64,000 bases of DNA from G963663735 sp963663735 (GCA_963663735.2 CAXXHN010000002.1:1488001-1552000); one strand, 5' to 3'; positions 1-9,564 are shown, numbered from the stretch's first letter. Notes: generated by a model not told the origin, from the letters alone. Numbers and translations: made by a program.

Positions 1-730
1 TCGATTGCGCTCAGAAGTGCGAATAAAACAAGAACGCTTGGTTGAAGCGCTTGCTGACAGTAAACTGGCCCAGGAGCACACCATTGATAGCGCTACAAAA
101 GACATTGAAACCGAAGCACTTATTTGGATGAAACTAGGATATCCTGACAAAGCTGAAGAAACTGCGCTAGGGGCCTATCAGAAAGGATCGCTGACCATAG
201 AATCCTTCCTGAAGGAACTTTATCTAAATCGAACAAAGAACACTATCGGCTTCAATGAATGGCTAGAGGCTAAACTGGAATTTGAAAATGGCGTTATTAC
301 TGATGACCAATCACTCGAGGAATCGCCAGTCTTCAATGGCAAGACACTTCAGGGGGAAGATATCGACTCTAAGTTATTCAATGATGATCTAGTTGTGTTA
401 AATTTTTGGGCCACTACCTGCGGACCGTGCATTGGAGAAATGCCTGATCTCAACCAACTTGTAGAAATGTACCAGTCAAAGGTTCACTTCCTGGCATGTT
501 CGGCAGAAACCAGGGAGCGAATAAAAGCCTTCCTTAAAAAGCATCCCTTCAAGTTCAAGATTATCCCTAACGCCAGAGAGGTCGAAAAAGCTTTTGATAT
601 TTCTAGTTACCCAACACATGTGGTGATTAAAAACGGTCGAATCCTATGGAAAGGGGATGGAGCAAGCCCTAAACACATCGAGAGCCTGAAGGGTATTATC
701 AAACGCAATTTAGATGGCAAGCTTGAATAA
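1..730 (+). CDS. TlpA-like thioredoxin-fold protein, 5' end outside window
   Basis: The reading frame is already open at the window edge, and the first possible start (TTG at 5) has no ribosome site, so the true N-terminus lies outside. The C-terminal half is a TlpA/ResA-type thioredoxin domain: a VVLNFWATTCGPC active site (CxxC, about residues 137-140), followed by IGEMPDL and a cis-proline loop in SSYPTHVV. The first ~100 visible residues are helical and TPR-like, without a clear family. TlpA-family proteins act outside the cytoplasm as thiol-disulfide reductants, for example in cytochrome c maturation. The substrate is not visible here. The stop codon is followed after 10 bp by an insertion-sequence end, so anything originally downstream has been separated from it. 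Confidence 0.8.
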   Translation, partial: RLRSEVRIKQERLVEALADSKLAQEHTIDSATKDIETEALIWMKLGYPDKAEETALGAYQKGSLTIESFLKELYLNRTKNTIGFNEWLEAKLEFENGVITDDQSLEESPVFNGKTLQGEDIDSKLFNDDLVVLNFWATTCGPCIGEMPDLNQLVEMYQSKVHFLACSAETRERIKAFLKKHPFKFKIIPNAREVEKAFDISSYPTHVVIKNGRILWKGDGASPKHIESLKGIIKRNLDGKLE

Positions 731-740
731 ATATCAACTT

Positions 741-767
741 TGTTCGACGTCAGCAAAAATGGGACAG
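741..767 (+). repeat. Solo left terminal inverted repeat of an insertion sequence
   Basis: The 27-bp segment begins TGTTCGACGTCAGCA and is the inverted match (25 of 27 positions) of 6273-6299. It starts with TG, as expected of an IS3/IS481-type outer end. No transposase reading frame follows it. The remaining ~264 bp up to the next gene are AT-rich with no recognisable gene, apart from the AGGAGG ribosome site of the gene at 1032. I interpret it as the fossil left end of an IS whose body has been lost. Confidence 0.6.
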
Positions 768-1031
768 ATATAGGCAAAATTTAAAAAATTTCACAGACAT
801 ACGTGGACATATCACCCAGGATCTTCCCTGCCATTACTTAAGCTTTAAAATATGAACAGGCATGGATATGGCTGAATGGGAAAAAAATGGTGGGAAGAGA
901 GCATAAAACCGGGACACCTTATCAAAAAAAAAATTATCGCTGGAATCAAATTAACTAATGGTATATAAATAGAAAACTGAACAAAGGAAGATCATGATTA
1001 ATTAATAGCTCCTTTATCATCAGGAGGAATC

Positions 1032-3194
1032 ATGTTGAATCAATTAACAAGATTTGTGTTTTTCCGGTTTATGATTCTGTTTCTCCTTCCCCTATCTTGC
1101 TTTTCAGGACTGGCTCAACCTTCCGACTCTCAAACCAGGTTCAAGGTTGAGGTCAGCCTGGTACAGGTGGAGGTAAGAATAACAAAGGACGGCCGACCTG
1201 TTGAGGGCCTGGAAAAGAAAGATTTCAGGATCAAAGAAAACGGAAAGGAGCAGGAGGTTTCCTTCCTGGATTTCGTAAAAGCACCATCCAGAATAGCTTT
1301 TGAGTCCGAAACAGCTACTGACATCAGTTCTGGAAGCGGTACCAGGGAAAAAACAGCATCGGATTCAACTGTCCAGCCCCCTCCTGAACCATCCTGGATC
1401 TACCTGCTGACTGAGCTAGGTGACTCCTTTGAATTCCGGCGGTCCGCTGAAGCCATACGGGAGTTTATCAAAAAGGAGTTCCGACCGGGATTCTACATTT
1501 CCCTGGGAGGCCTGCCCTACACCGACAACAAGGAAATGCTGCTGGCTACCCTGGACAGACTGGAAGGCAAACCTTATGGACAGGGCAGCGGAATAACTCC
1601 AGAAATTACACATCTGCAGCAGCTGGAGGATATGCGAAGAATCGCATATGCCATATCCATCGGAGAAAACTTCAACACCATTGAAGATGACCTTGCCCAT
1701 GAATCCATGTTCAACGGAAGCAACAACCCAAGGATCGACAAGGCACCCATGATATCAGTTGAAACCGTTGCCCGGCAGATCATGTTCTACGGACAACTGG
1801 CCATATTTAGGTACATGGACCTTGTGGAGAGGATGGCCCTGCTTCCAGGCAAAAAATCAATCGTACTTTTCCGCAGTGGGCTGCGAATGGATCGAGACAA
1901 CACCCCTCTAATGGAGCGTTTGCTGGCTACGGCTGTCAGAAACCGGGTAAGCTTTTACACTGTGGATGCCAGGGGACTGGATGTAGCGACTCCGGTCAAG
2001 GATAGCCGGACGACCTTGGCCTGGTCCAGTACCCGCATGGACCGGAACCGTCCCGATCCCATGGGCGAAAACAACCGCCGCAAGGATTCCGAAGAAGGCC
2101 TTATCCATCTGGCTGAGGAAACAGGTGGAAAGGTCGTCCTGAGCAGCAATGACCTGGGTTCAATCCTGACCAGGGTGGTAGAAGATTCACATTCCTATTA
2201 TGTCCTCTTCTACTACCCGACAGATATCTCCAACAAGGGCAGATTCAGAAAAATCGACGTGTCCGTGCCTGATATGGAGGGCTGCAAAATATCCTTTGTC
2301 AGGGGTTATTATGAATCCAAACCCCTGAATCTCCAGTCTGCCAATGAAAGGATGCTTTCCCTGAAAGAAACTCTGCACACCTCCATTTCAGGAGATTTAC
2401 GAATTTCCGGAGAACCTGAAGTTGTAGCCGACATTGATGGCCGGCCTGTCCTGTTCCTGAGCCTTGCCGTACCTGCCGAAGATTTCAAAATTGATAAGAA
2501 TAAGAAAAAAACAGAGATTGAAGCTGAACTCCTCCTTCAGATCACTAACCATTACTCCCAGCAAATGCCCCTTTACCAGAACGCTGAGTTAAAAGGTACA
2601 TTTACCAGGAAGGAATTCTCAAGGGATGAACAGCCGCGGCTTACCTACCAGACAATGCTTCCCCTGGCCCCTGGATACTATCACCTGAAAGGAATCATCA
2701 GAGGCAGGGAGTCAGGTATTCACGGAATCTACGACTCATCAGTTGTTATCCGTGACTTGGGGGATTCCTCGGTTCCCAGCAGCCTGATCCTGACCAAATA
2801 CATGGTTCCTTACAATCCCGAAAACGAAAAAGATATAGCCGGGAAACTGCTATCGGCCGGGGGCAATGTCTACTATCCCCAGGCTGATCATGAATTCAGA
2901 AAGGGCGACATTGTCTATGCCATGTTTCACGTCTATAATGCCACTCCCGAAGATTACGCCTGGGCTGCCCAGGGCGTGGCTCAGGTAGGCCTGTTGCAGA
3001 ATGGTCAGCTGGTAAAAGGAGTAAACATATATGGGAACCCTCACCCGGAACCAGACAAAGGAATAATCAGTTACGCGTTGATGTTTGAAACCTCCGGACT
3101 CAATCCTGGCGAATACACTTTCCTGGCCATGCTTCCCAACTACCCTTCCCGTTCCGAGCAGCTGCTGGAGGAGAATCTGTTGATCAGGGAGTAA
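1032..3194 (+). CDS. VWFA-related secreted protein (acidobacterial TIGR03436 type)
   Basis: 720 aa. The N-terminus is a signal peptide (hydrophobic core about residues 11-27, cleavage near GLAQP). It is followed by the diagnostic opening of the acidobacterial VWFA-related family: a beta strand (FKVEVSLVQVEVRIT), then GRPVEGLEKKDFRIKENG. A von Willebrand A-like segment follows (about residues 120-400) containing LLPGKKSIVLFRSGL and the adhesion-site-like patterns TVDARGLD and LAEETGGKVV. The C-terminal ~300 residues are beta-rich domains of unknown role. The start is fixed by AGGAGG 7 bp upstream. The protein is probably periplasmic or surface-exposed; family members are abundant in Acidobacteriota but have no settled function. 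It stands alone between insertion-sequence fossils. Confidence 0.82.
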   Translation: MLNQLTRFVFFRFMILFLLPLSCFSGLAQPSDSQTRFKVEVSLVQVEVRITKDGRPVEGLEKKDFRIKENGKEQEVSFLDFVKAPSRIAFESETATDISSGSGTREKTASDSTVQPPPEPSWIYLLTELGDSFEFRRSAEAIREFIKKEFRPGFYISLGGLPYTDNKEMLLATLDRLEGKPYGQGSGITPEITHLQQLEDMRRIAYAISIGENFNTIEDDLAHESMFNGSNNPRIDKAPMISVETVARQIMFYGQLAIFRYMDLVERMALLPGKKSIVLFRSGLRMDRDNTPLMERLLATAVRNRVSFYTVDARGLDVATPVKDSRTTLAWSSTRMDRNRPDPMGENNRRKDSEEGLIHLAEETGGKVVLSSNDLGSILTRVVEDSHSYYVLFYYPTDISNKGRFRKIDVSVPDMEGCKISFVRGYYESKPLNLQSANERMLSLKETLHTSISGDLRISGEPEVVADIDGRPVLFLSLAVPAEDFKIDKNKKKTEIEAELLLQITNHYSQQMPLYQNAELKGTFTRKEFSRDEQPRLTYQTMLPLAPGYYHLKGIIRGRESGIHGIYDSSVVIRDLGDSSVPSSLILTKYMVPYNPENEKDIAGKLLSAGGNVYYPQADHEFRKGDIVYAMFHVYNATPEDYAWAAQGVAQVGLLQNGQLVKGVNIYGNPHPEPDKGIISYALMFETSGLNPGEYTFLAMLPNYPSRSEQLLEENLLIRE

Positions 3195-3247
3195 GACCAG
3201 GTCCTCAGGCAAGGTATAAAAAGTTTCGCACATTTGATTCAGGTAGT

Positions 3248-3448
3248 GTGCCTATGATGTGTCCGCTGGAAACGGGGGGAAGTCCACTGGGTAATGTAAC
3301 ACCGGATGATGTCTATTTAGGTAGAAGGGATTCCATCCAGACAAGAAGGAGGACGTTATCGGGGAAAACATTTGCCTGGCGACAAGCAGTAAATGCAAAA
3401 CTTGCATCTCAGCTACGACATAAAGTGCATCTTATTTTTGGGGCCTGA
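3248..3448 (+). pseudogene. Transposase C-terminal relic (IS3/IS481-type integrase core)
   Basis: The 66-residue frame contains LGNVTPDDVYLGRRDSIQ followed by RRRTLSGKTFAWRQ. This is the characteristic tail of rve-type transposases (usual form: YHEALGNVTPADVYFGRR). The DDE catalytic core and the N-terminal half are absent, so the gene is dead. The sequence of its last codons (AGTGCATCTTATTTTT) recurs at 6249-6264, next to another right end of the same element. The stop codon is followed directly by a diverged terminal repeat. Confidence 0.7.
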
Positions 3449-3449
3449 T

Positions 3450-3476
3450 TGTCCCACTTTCGTAGTAGACGTACAA
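3450..3476 (-). repeat. Diverged right terminal repeat of the same IS family
   Basis: Just after the transposase relic, the minus strand reads TTGTACGTCTACTACG followed by AAAGTGGGACA. It has the same layout as the ends at 741-767 and 6273-6299 (ACGTC, then GGGACA), but with several mismatches. Its position immediately behind the transposase stop codon is where a right end should be. Confidence 0.5.
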
Positions 3477-3585
3477 CCTAGCGTCCCACTCTGCTTACTG
3501 TATCTTGGTATGTCGAATGATAATTAACAAAAACAAGTTGCCTGTAAAGAAGCTTCAATATTTAAAAATATAGGCTAACCTAAAT

Positions 3586-4446
3586 TTAATATTGATGAAA
3601 AGTATCCGAAACAAATTTCAACACTTCTGGTAACGATTCTCTCCAATAGGTCCAGTTATGGGCCCCATCACGAATACGAAACTCGTGAGGAATTTCTTTT
3701 TTTCGCATAGCGATATGCAATAAGCTGCTTGCTTCGAAAAGAAAGTCATCGTCGCCGCAGTCGATATACCAACGTACTTTACTTACATCTTCTTTGGACA
3801 TGCTGTTTATCATTTCAAGAGCACTATGTTTTTCATAATACGCCTGAAGGTCTTTTTCATTGTACTTTTCATTGTATCGTTCCAATCGTACTTTCAGGCT
3901 CTCAATGCTATAAGATATGCTTGGACTCAATGGGCACGCTGAAGAAAACAGCTCAGGATGATGCAGAGCGTACACGAGTGTACCACCACCTCCCATTGAG
4001 AGTCCGGCTACTGCCCTATAGCGCCTTTCTGTCTTTATACGGTACATCTTCTCGATATAGGGCATCAGCTCTTCAAAAAAGAAATCTTCGTAAAGCCATG
4101 TATTATTAATATCATTAAAATATCCCCGCTTACCGGTACTAGCATCCGGCATAACAATGATCATGGCAGTTGCAGTTCCTTCTTGTATAGCCTTATCGGC
4201 TATGTGCAGAACTTCCCCGAATTGAATCCAACCGGTTTGGTCATCACCTCCACCGTGCAACAGATAAAGTACGGGATAACTTCTTTCAGAGGTTTCATAA
4301 TCAGGAGGCAGGTAAATGGCAAATTTACGCTCACCTTCCAGTATCTTACTGCTCATCGTGAGATTGTCAAAAACCTTCCCGGTTTGCGCAAAAGTTGAAA
4401 AAATTAAAATCATGGTTAGGTTAGTTAATATGATTAATCTTTTCAT
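3586..4446 (-). CDS. Secreted esterase, alpha/beta hydrolase (esterase D / PF00756 type)
   Basis: 286 aa from the ATG at 4446. A signal peptide (MKRLIILTNLTMILIFSTFA) precedes a putative-esterase domain. Key patterns are YPVLYLLHGGGDDQTGW (oxyanion region), AVAGLSMGGGGTLVYA (nucleophile serine in GLSMGG), the acid region WYIDCGDDDFL and the catalytic histidine in DGAHNWTYW. Family members hydrolyse acyl or feruloyl esters; the substrate cannot be told. The start is ambiguous. The ATG at 4446 begins a clean signal peptide but lacks a Shine-Dalgarno, whereas an in-frame ATG at 4521 has AGGAGG 10 bp upstream and would add 25 residues. The gene is AT-richer than its neighbours, suggesting acquisition from a low-GC donor such as Bacteroidota. 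Confidence 0.8.
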   Translation of the reverse strand: MKRLIILTNLTMILIFSTFAQTGKVFDNLTMSSKILEGERKFAIYLPPDYETSERSYPVLYLLHGGGDDQTGWIQFGEVLHIADKAIQEGTATAMIIVMPDASTGKRGYFNDINNTWLYEDFFFEELMPYIEKMYRIKTERRYRAVAGLSMGGGGTLVYALHHPELFSSACPLSPSISYSIESLKVRLERYNEKYNEKDLQAYYEKHSALEMINSMSKEDVSKVRWYIDCGDDDFLFEASSLLHIAMRKKEIPHEFRIRDGAHNWTYWRESLPEVLKFVSDTFHQY

Positions 4447-4521
4447 ATAATCTGATTTTAGAATTGAGTAGAAATAAATTTTACAAAATTTCTGGAATTG
4501 TTCTGTTCCTTTCTTGTCCAT

Positions 4522-5067
4522 TATTTTCTCTCCTCCTATTTTTTTTATCCGATGTAAACATAAGTCGAACCCAACAGTCTGGCTAGTTGAGGAAATTGCT
4601 ATTGCAGATGGTATCACAGCTTCAATAAGTGTTTTGTTGATTATTAAATAGTTAGCTTCAGAAATTAATGAATACTCTAACCCAGTCAATGGCGGGTCAT
4701 TAAGAAAATATAAAAAAGTAAATAGCACATTCTGTAGCCTGTAACTCAACAGAATACAAAAAGAACATAATGAAATTTCACCTCCACCAACCATAAATAG
4801 ATTCAAAACAAACAAGTGGAATATAAATGTGCTCTTATTTTGGTCCCAGGGTGTGTACCAAAATGTGCCTGCGAGGATTTCATTCTACCTCACTCCAGCT
4901 AACCTTAGCCAAGATAAAAGAGGAATTTCGGAAGAGAAGGGATAGTCTGATTCAGGTGATGAATGTCTCCCATGATTGACGAGGTACTGGAGTAGAAAAA
5001 CCTGGACAAGAGTACTGTAAGTCCTTATGATTCAAGGTGTACAAAATTCCTCGTGGGAGCAGAGCTT
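4522..5067. other. Gene-poor spacer between divergent genes
   Basis: The minus-strand frame of the esterase stays open up to 4815, but the upstream translation looks non-coding. A segment around 4826-4850 (GTGCTCTTATTTTGG) faintly resembles the IS right-end neighbourhood seen at 3424-3445. I see no RNA gene or terminator. The last 14 bp carry the GGGAG ribosome site of the kinase at 5068. Confidence 0.4.
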
Positions 5068-6222
5068 ATGAAGAACAACAGCTTGAAGGTGAATACTTAT
5101 TTTGCATCAGCAGAGCGATCAGGTACGGAACAAATATCCAACGCTGCTCTAAAGATAGAAGGCAATCTGATAATAACAGAGATCCTTAGAACATATGGCA
5201 GTATCCTGGCCATTCTGAATAAAAACCGACAGATTATCGCGGCTAATGAAGTGCTGATTAAAACTCTAGGATGCCCAGACGTCAGGGAGATATTGGGGCT
5301 TCGCCCAGGAGAGGCTATAAATTGTATACATTCCAACGAAGGGCCGGGTGGTTGCGGCACAAGCGAGTTTTGTTCAACTTGCGGAGCTGTTGTGGCAATA
5401 GTTCTAAGTCAGAAAACAAATGAATCCGTTGAAAGAGAATGCCTTATTACAATAAAAGGAGATCATGAAATAGCCATTGAATTTGATGTCAGAGCAGTAC
5501 CAGTCGAAATTGAAGGTGAACAGCTTGTAGTCTTGATGCTGCAGGATATCAGTGATAGAAAACGCAGAGAATCTCTTGAACAGGTTTTTTATCATGATCT
5601 TATGAATTCCATAATGAGTCTCTCGGGATTCGTAGAAATTTTCAAACTGACTGAACATGAAAAGCAAGCGGACATATTAGAAAAAATTGAATTATTGTGT
5701 TCAAATTTAATCGAACAAGTTAAGAGCCAGCGGGTGCTAAGCAAGATCGAAAAGGGGCAGTATCAACTGGAAATTAAGAAGATTAGCGTACTCGATATGA
5801 TGAATGATATTGAGAAAATATTTTGTTTTGGGTGGTCGGGAAAGGGAGTGGAGCTGGAGGTGAGCATTCCTGAAGAGGATGAAGTGATTGAGTCTGATCC
5901 AACCCTCCTCTATCGTGTGCTCATAAACATGTGTAAAAATGCCATGGAGGCTACACCAGGAAATGGGGTGGCTAAGCTCTGGTATGAATCCTCTCTCAAG
6001 GTCTTAAAATTCAATGTTTGGAACGAAGGCGAAATATTAAAAGAGACGGCTACGCGGATCTTCCAGCGCTACTTCAGTACCAAAAAGGAGCAAGGCAGGG
6101 GACTGGGAACTTACAGCATGAAGCTATTTGGGGAAGGTTTCCTTCACGGCAAGGTGAACTTTACCACCTCCTCAACAGATGGCACGATTTTCTCTCTGGA
6201 AATACCACGACGTTTTTCATAA
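5068..6222 (+). CDS. PAS-domain sensor histidine kinase with cysteine cluster
   Basis: 384 aa, soluble, with no membrane segment. A PAS domain (about residues 40-165) contains four closely spaced cysteines (about 86, 96, 102, 105; pattern C-x9-C-x5-C-x2-C), suggesting metal or redox sensing. It is followed by a dimerisation/phosphoacceptor helix (FYHDLMN, His about 176) and a HATPase domain with N-box NMCKNAMEA and G-box GRGLGTYSMK. The start at ATG 5068 is preferred because GGGAG lies 9 bp upstream; the GTG at 5053 has no ribosome site. No response regulator is adjacent, so it is an orphan kinase or partners with the hybrid kinase next door, whose first PAS has a similar cysteine motif. An IS right end follows almost at once. 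Confidence 0.85.
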   Translation: MKNNSLKVNTYFASAERSGTEQISNAALKIEGNLIITEILRTYGSILAILNKNRQIIAANEVLIKTLGCPDVREILGLRPGEAINCIHSNEGPGGCGTSEFCSTCGAVVAIVLSQKTNESVERECLITIKGDHEIAIEFDVRAVPVEIEGEQLVVLMLQDISDRKRRESLEQVFYHDLMNSIMSLSGFVEIFKLTEHEKQADILEKIELLCSNLIEQVKSQRVLSKIEKGQYQLEIKKISVLDMMNDIEKIFCFGWSGKGVELEVSIPEEDEVIESDPTLLYRVLINMCKNAMEATPGNGVAKLWYESSLKVLKFNVWNEGEILKETATRIFQRYFSTKKEQGRGLGTYSMKLFGEGFLHGKVNFTTSSTDGTIFSLEIPRRFS

Positions 6223-6227
6223 TGTGT

Positions 6228-6299
6228 GAGATATCAACTAAGCCATGAAGTGCATCTTATTTTTAGACTAAACTGTCCCATTTATGCTGACGTCAAACA
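6228..6299 (+). repeat. Solo right end of the insertion sequence (25/27 match to 741-767)
   Basis: 6273-6299 is the inverted counterpart of 741-767, with two mismatches in 27. The preceding ~45 bp (including AGTGCATCTTATTTTT) match the end of the transposase relic at 3401-3440 at about 80 percent by eye, so the last codons of a lost transposase are included. No transposase body is present between here and the kinase gene. Confidence 0.6.
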
Positions 6300-6458
6300 T
6301 CTTCGTTGCGTTTCGTTGGACGCTAAAACCTGCACGGTTATGGTCACAGCTCTCCCCCCCAGGCCAAGAAAAGGGCCTTCCTTTCACAGCAGGGTTTAGG
6401 GGATCCAGGAGGTTCAATCAAATCCTGCAAACCATACAGCAATTGACACACTAAGGTT

Positions 6459-9449
6459 CTATTTGTCAATAATTTTTCTTAATTTAGCGGCCAATTCCTT
6501 CTGTGAAAACGGCTTTTGAAGAAAGCTGACTCCCTCGTCAAGAACGCCTTGATGAGCTATGGCATTTTCCGTATAACCGGAAATAAACAAAACCTTGATA
6601 GAAGGATTAAGTTCCTGGACCTTCTGGGCGAGTTTACGACCGTTCATTTCCGGCATGACTACATCGGTAATCAGGACATCAATTTCATCGGCATGTTCTT
6701 TGGCAATTTGTAAAGCCTCAACAGGACTATTGGAATCCAGCACGGCATATCCATTGTGCTCCAACATGGTTTTTATCATGTCTAATATCTGCTTTTCGTC
6801 CTCAACAATTAACACAATCTCATTTCCTCGGGTTTCGACGTCACTTTCATCATCGTCCTGAGCAGACTCAATCGGAGCATCAGCCCGAGGAAAGTATATT
6901 TTGACGTTTGTTCCCTGGCCTGGCTCACTGTATATATTTATAAATCCACTATTTTGCTTGACTATCCCATATACGGTTGCCAGGCCAAGCCCCGTTCCTT
7001 TGCCTTGTTCCTTGGTTGTGTAGAATGGTTCAAAAGCGTGTTCCAATATTTCTGCATTCATTCCACAACCGTCATCGCTTATGGTCAGCATTACGAATTC
7101 TCCCGGCACAAATCCGACGTGAGTACTACAGTAAGCTTTGCTAAATATTCTTGTGCCAGACTCAATGGTAATTTTCCCCACGTCCTCAATTGCGTCCTTG
7201 GCATTCACGCACAGATTTACCATAATTTGGTCGACCTGCGAGGGGTCTATTCTTATTGGAAAAATGGAATTATCGGGAAACCAGGCAATATCAATGTTTT
7301 CACCTAAGAGACGCTCAAGCATTTTGAGCATACTCTCTACTATGTTATTCAGGTCAATTACCTTGGGAGAGATGGTCTGTTTACGAGAAAAAGCCAATAG
7401 CTGCTGTGTAATTCTTATAGATCTATATGTAGCCTTCTTAATTTCTTCAATCTCCAGGCTTATATCTTTCCCCGAATCCAGGTTCCCCTCAGCCAGTTCT
7501 AGGTAACCGAGGATGACACTCAACATGTTGTTGTAATCGTGGGCCACTCCCCCCGCCAGGCGTCCTACAGATTCCATCTTCTGGATTTGGCGGTATTGCT
7601 CTTCAAGCTGGGCCTTTTTTTCTTCTGCCTGCTTTCTCTCGGTGATGTTGTGAACAGTTCCGAGCATCCGCACTGGGTTGCCGTTTTCATCTCTGATGAT
7701 TTTCGCCTGCTCGTGAACAAAACGCTCGGTGCCATCCGGCAGGATAACACGGTGGTCAATGCTATATGGCTTCGTTCCCTTTATAGCCTCTTCAACTAAT
7801 TGGTCGACATACTCCCTGTCGTCCGGATGAATGAAATTTAAAAATGATTCATATGATAATTCAACTTCCTTTGGTTTGAGACCGAAAATACGATAAATCT
7901 CATCCGACCACTCCAGAGTATTTTTTGAAATATCCCATTGCCAGTTTCCAATTTGGGCAATTCGCTGGGCCTCGGCAAGGCTGGCTTCACTCTTTCGCAA
8001 CGCATCTTCTGCCTGCTTTCTCTCGGTGATATCCTCCACTGTCTCGTGTACGCTGATGATTTTCCCATCACTACCAAGAAGCGGCGTTGCGGTGGAGAAT
8101 ATGACACGTGTCCCCAGCGTCGTGGTGGCCTCTGTCTCCGTGCTGTGCACCTGACCGTCCTGGAAGGCCATGATCACTGGACAACCCACGCACGGTTCCG
8201 TTCTGGGAGGGTCGTTATAAGCGGCATAACAGGGGGGATGTTGCATGTAATCAACCTTGGGGAACCATTTACGGATGATAGTATTGGCCGCCAGGATTTC
8301 CATGTTCATGCCGATTAGCGACACCCCGACCGGCAGGCTGTCGCTTAGTACGCGGTATTCCTCCTTGCTTTGTCGCAAGGCCGAAGTCATCTTCCTTGCC
8401 AGTGAAAGCGCCTGCCTGTTGGTATTTTCCTGCGCCCGGATGAAGAAGAAGAACAGCAGGCTGATCAGAATCCCGGAGGCGAGAATGCCTTTTGATGAAT
8501 ATCTATCAAAGGAAGCCTCGAAAAGCGGGGAGGTCTCAAAGGCCAGTGTCCATTGATGACCATAAAAATCAATGGTCCTTTGGCTGGCAAACATCGGCTT
8601 GTGTCTCTTGGTTTGGTCGCTACGGGAGGCATCACTCTTATACATTAAGGTTGACTGAGAGAGCTCTGTCCCGTCGTATATTTCAAAGTCAATATCTTGC
8701 AGGGAGTCAGGAATAACCCCCTGCATCAAATTGTTCATGCGGAACGGACTGTATACCCATCCTTTAAGAGCCGCCCTCCGCTCCTCTACGCTGTTCAGCG
8801 GCATGCCCCTCATATAGATGGGGACATACATCAGAAATCCTGCCTGGACATCCTCGTCGATCTCCTGGACCAGTGTGACCTTGCCTGAAATCGCCGACAT
8901 GTTGGAATATGCCGCCCGCTCCATGGCTGCCCGCCGCACCGGCTCGGAAAACATGTCGTAGCCGAAAGCCTGCTGATTGCGCGCGTCACACGGCTCCAGA
9001 AAGACGATGGCAGTGTACACATCACGTTCGCCACTGGGCCAGACCGTATAGTCGGGAAACCCCTCCGCCTTGATTCCTTTAATATGTTGCGCCAGTTCTG
9101 ATGGCTGGATGACCCTGGCAAAACCCAGTCCCTGAACGCTGGGGAAATACGTAAGGATTTGCCTGGATTCACAATACCGCCGCCACATGTCTCTGGTCAC
9201 GTCTTCGGAACTGGCGAAGACCCCCCTGCCACCTTGGAGGAGCATCCTATATAAATTAAGTCTTTCGGTGATGTCCGATATGATTTGATTAGTTTTGGCC
9301 TCGTATGTGGTATGTTCTTTCTCCGCTTTGCTGTTGCTCCAAACTTGCCAGACAAAGCTGCTCAGGGAAAGACAAACGACCAGCACAACATAGGGAATGA
9401 ACTTTCTGTACTTAGTTAATTTTGTGTTTTCGTTGAAAGATTCTTCCAT
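6459..9449 (-). CDS. CHASE-PAS-PAS hybrid sensor histidine kinase with receiver
   Basis: 996 aa. Membrane helix at 17-39, extracytoplasmic CHASE domain (about 75-300; FPSVQGLGFARVI and YDMFSEPVRRAAMERA are typical), second membrane helix at 320-339. Then a first PAS (about 360-475) with the cysteine pattern C407-x12-C420-x2-C423, and a second PAS with PAC (490-605). HisKA follows with phosphoacceptor His637 (GGVAHDYNNMLSVI; Tyr replaces the usual Phe), then HATPase (N-box from Asn745, GKGTGLGLA near 816), and a C-terminal receiver with acidic pair E883/D884, phosphoacceptor Asp929 and Lys979. It senses a small external ligand and runs an internal phosphorelay; the output partner is not in the window. 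An AAGGA ribosome site precedes the ATG. Confidence 0.92.
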   Translation of the reverse strand: MEESFNENTKLTKYRKFIPYVVLVVCLSLSSFVWQVWSNSKAEKEHTTYEAKTNQIISDITERLNLYRMLLQGGRGVFASSEDVTRDMWRRYCESRQILTYFPSVQGLGFARVIQPSELAQHIKGIKAEGFPDYTVWPSGERDVYTAIVFLEPCDARNQQAFGYDMFSEPVRRAAMERAAYSNMSAISGKVTLVQEIDEDVQAGFLMYVPIYMRGMPLNSVEERRAALKGWVYSPFRMNNLMQGVIPDSLQDIDFEIYDGTELSQSTLMYKSDASRSDQTKRHKPMFASQRTIDFYGHQWTLAFETSPLFEASFDRYSSKGILASGILISLLFFFFIRAQENTNRQALSLARKMTSALRQSKEEYRVLSDSLPVGVSLIGMNMEILAANTIIRKWFPKVDYMQHPPCYAAYNDPPRTEPCVGCPVIMAFQDGQVHSTETEATTTLGTRVIFSTATPLLGSDGKIISVHETVEDITERKQAEDALRKSEASLAEAQRIAQIGNWQWDISKNTLEWSDEIYRIFGLKPKEVELSYESFLNFIHPDDREYVDQLVEEAIKGTKPYSIDHRVILPDGTERFVHEQAKIIRDENGNPVRMLGTVHNITERKQAEEKKAQLEEQYRQIQKMESVGRLAGGVAHDYNNMLSVILGYLELAEGNLDSGKDISLEIEEIKKATYRSIRITQQLLAFSRKQTISPKVIDLNNIVESMLKMLERLLGENIDIAWFPDNSIFPIRIDPSQVDQIMVNLCVNAKDAIEDVGKITIESGTRIFSKAYCSTHVGFVPGEFVMLTISDDGCGMNAEILEHAFEPFYTTKEQGKGTGLGLATVYGIVKQNSGFINIYSEPGQGTNVKIYFPRADAPIESAQDDDESDVETRGNEIVLIVEDEKQILDMIKTMLEHNGYAVLDSNSPVEALQIAKEHADEIDVLITDVVMPEMNGRKLAQKVQELNPSIKVLFISGYTENAIAHQGVLDEGVSFLQKPFSQKELAAKLRKIIDK

Positions 9450-9537
9450 GTTTGATCCTTCTGGGAAATCGATCTCAATGCCGCAAAAATCCGGATGTTA
9501 TGTGATTCCCTACACCGCAGCTACCGAAACGATTCGG

Positions 9538-9564
9538 CTAAATGTGTCCAATTTATCTTGACGG
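9538..9564 (+). repeat. Degenerate IS right end
   Basis: CTAAATGTGTCCAATTTATC followed by TTGACGG parallels 6267-6292 (CTAAA, TGTCC, ATTTAT, TGACG in the same order) with a few mismatches and one extra base. Its orientation is the same as at 3450 and 6273. This is a by-eye match, so moderate to low certainty. Confidence 0.4.

Noticed and set aside
3586..4815. 409-residue version of the esterase starting at 4815
   Set aside because: The extra N-terminal ~120 residues are low-complexity translation before a clean signal peptide; a start at 4446 or 4521 is more credible.
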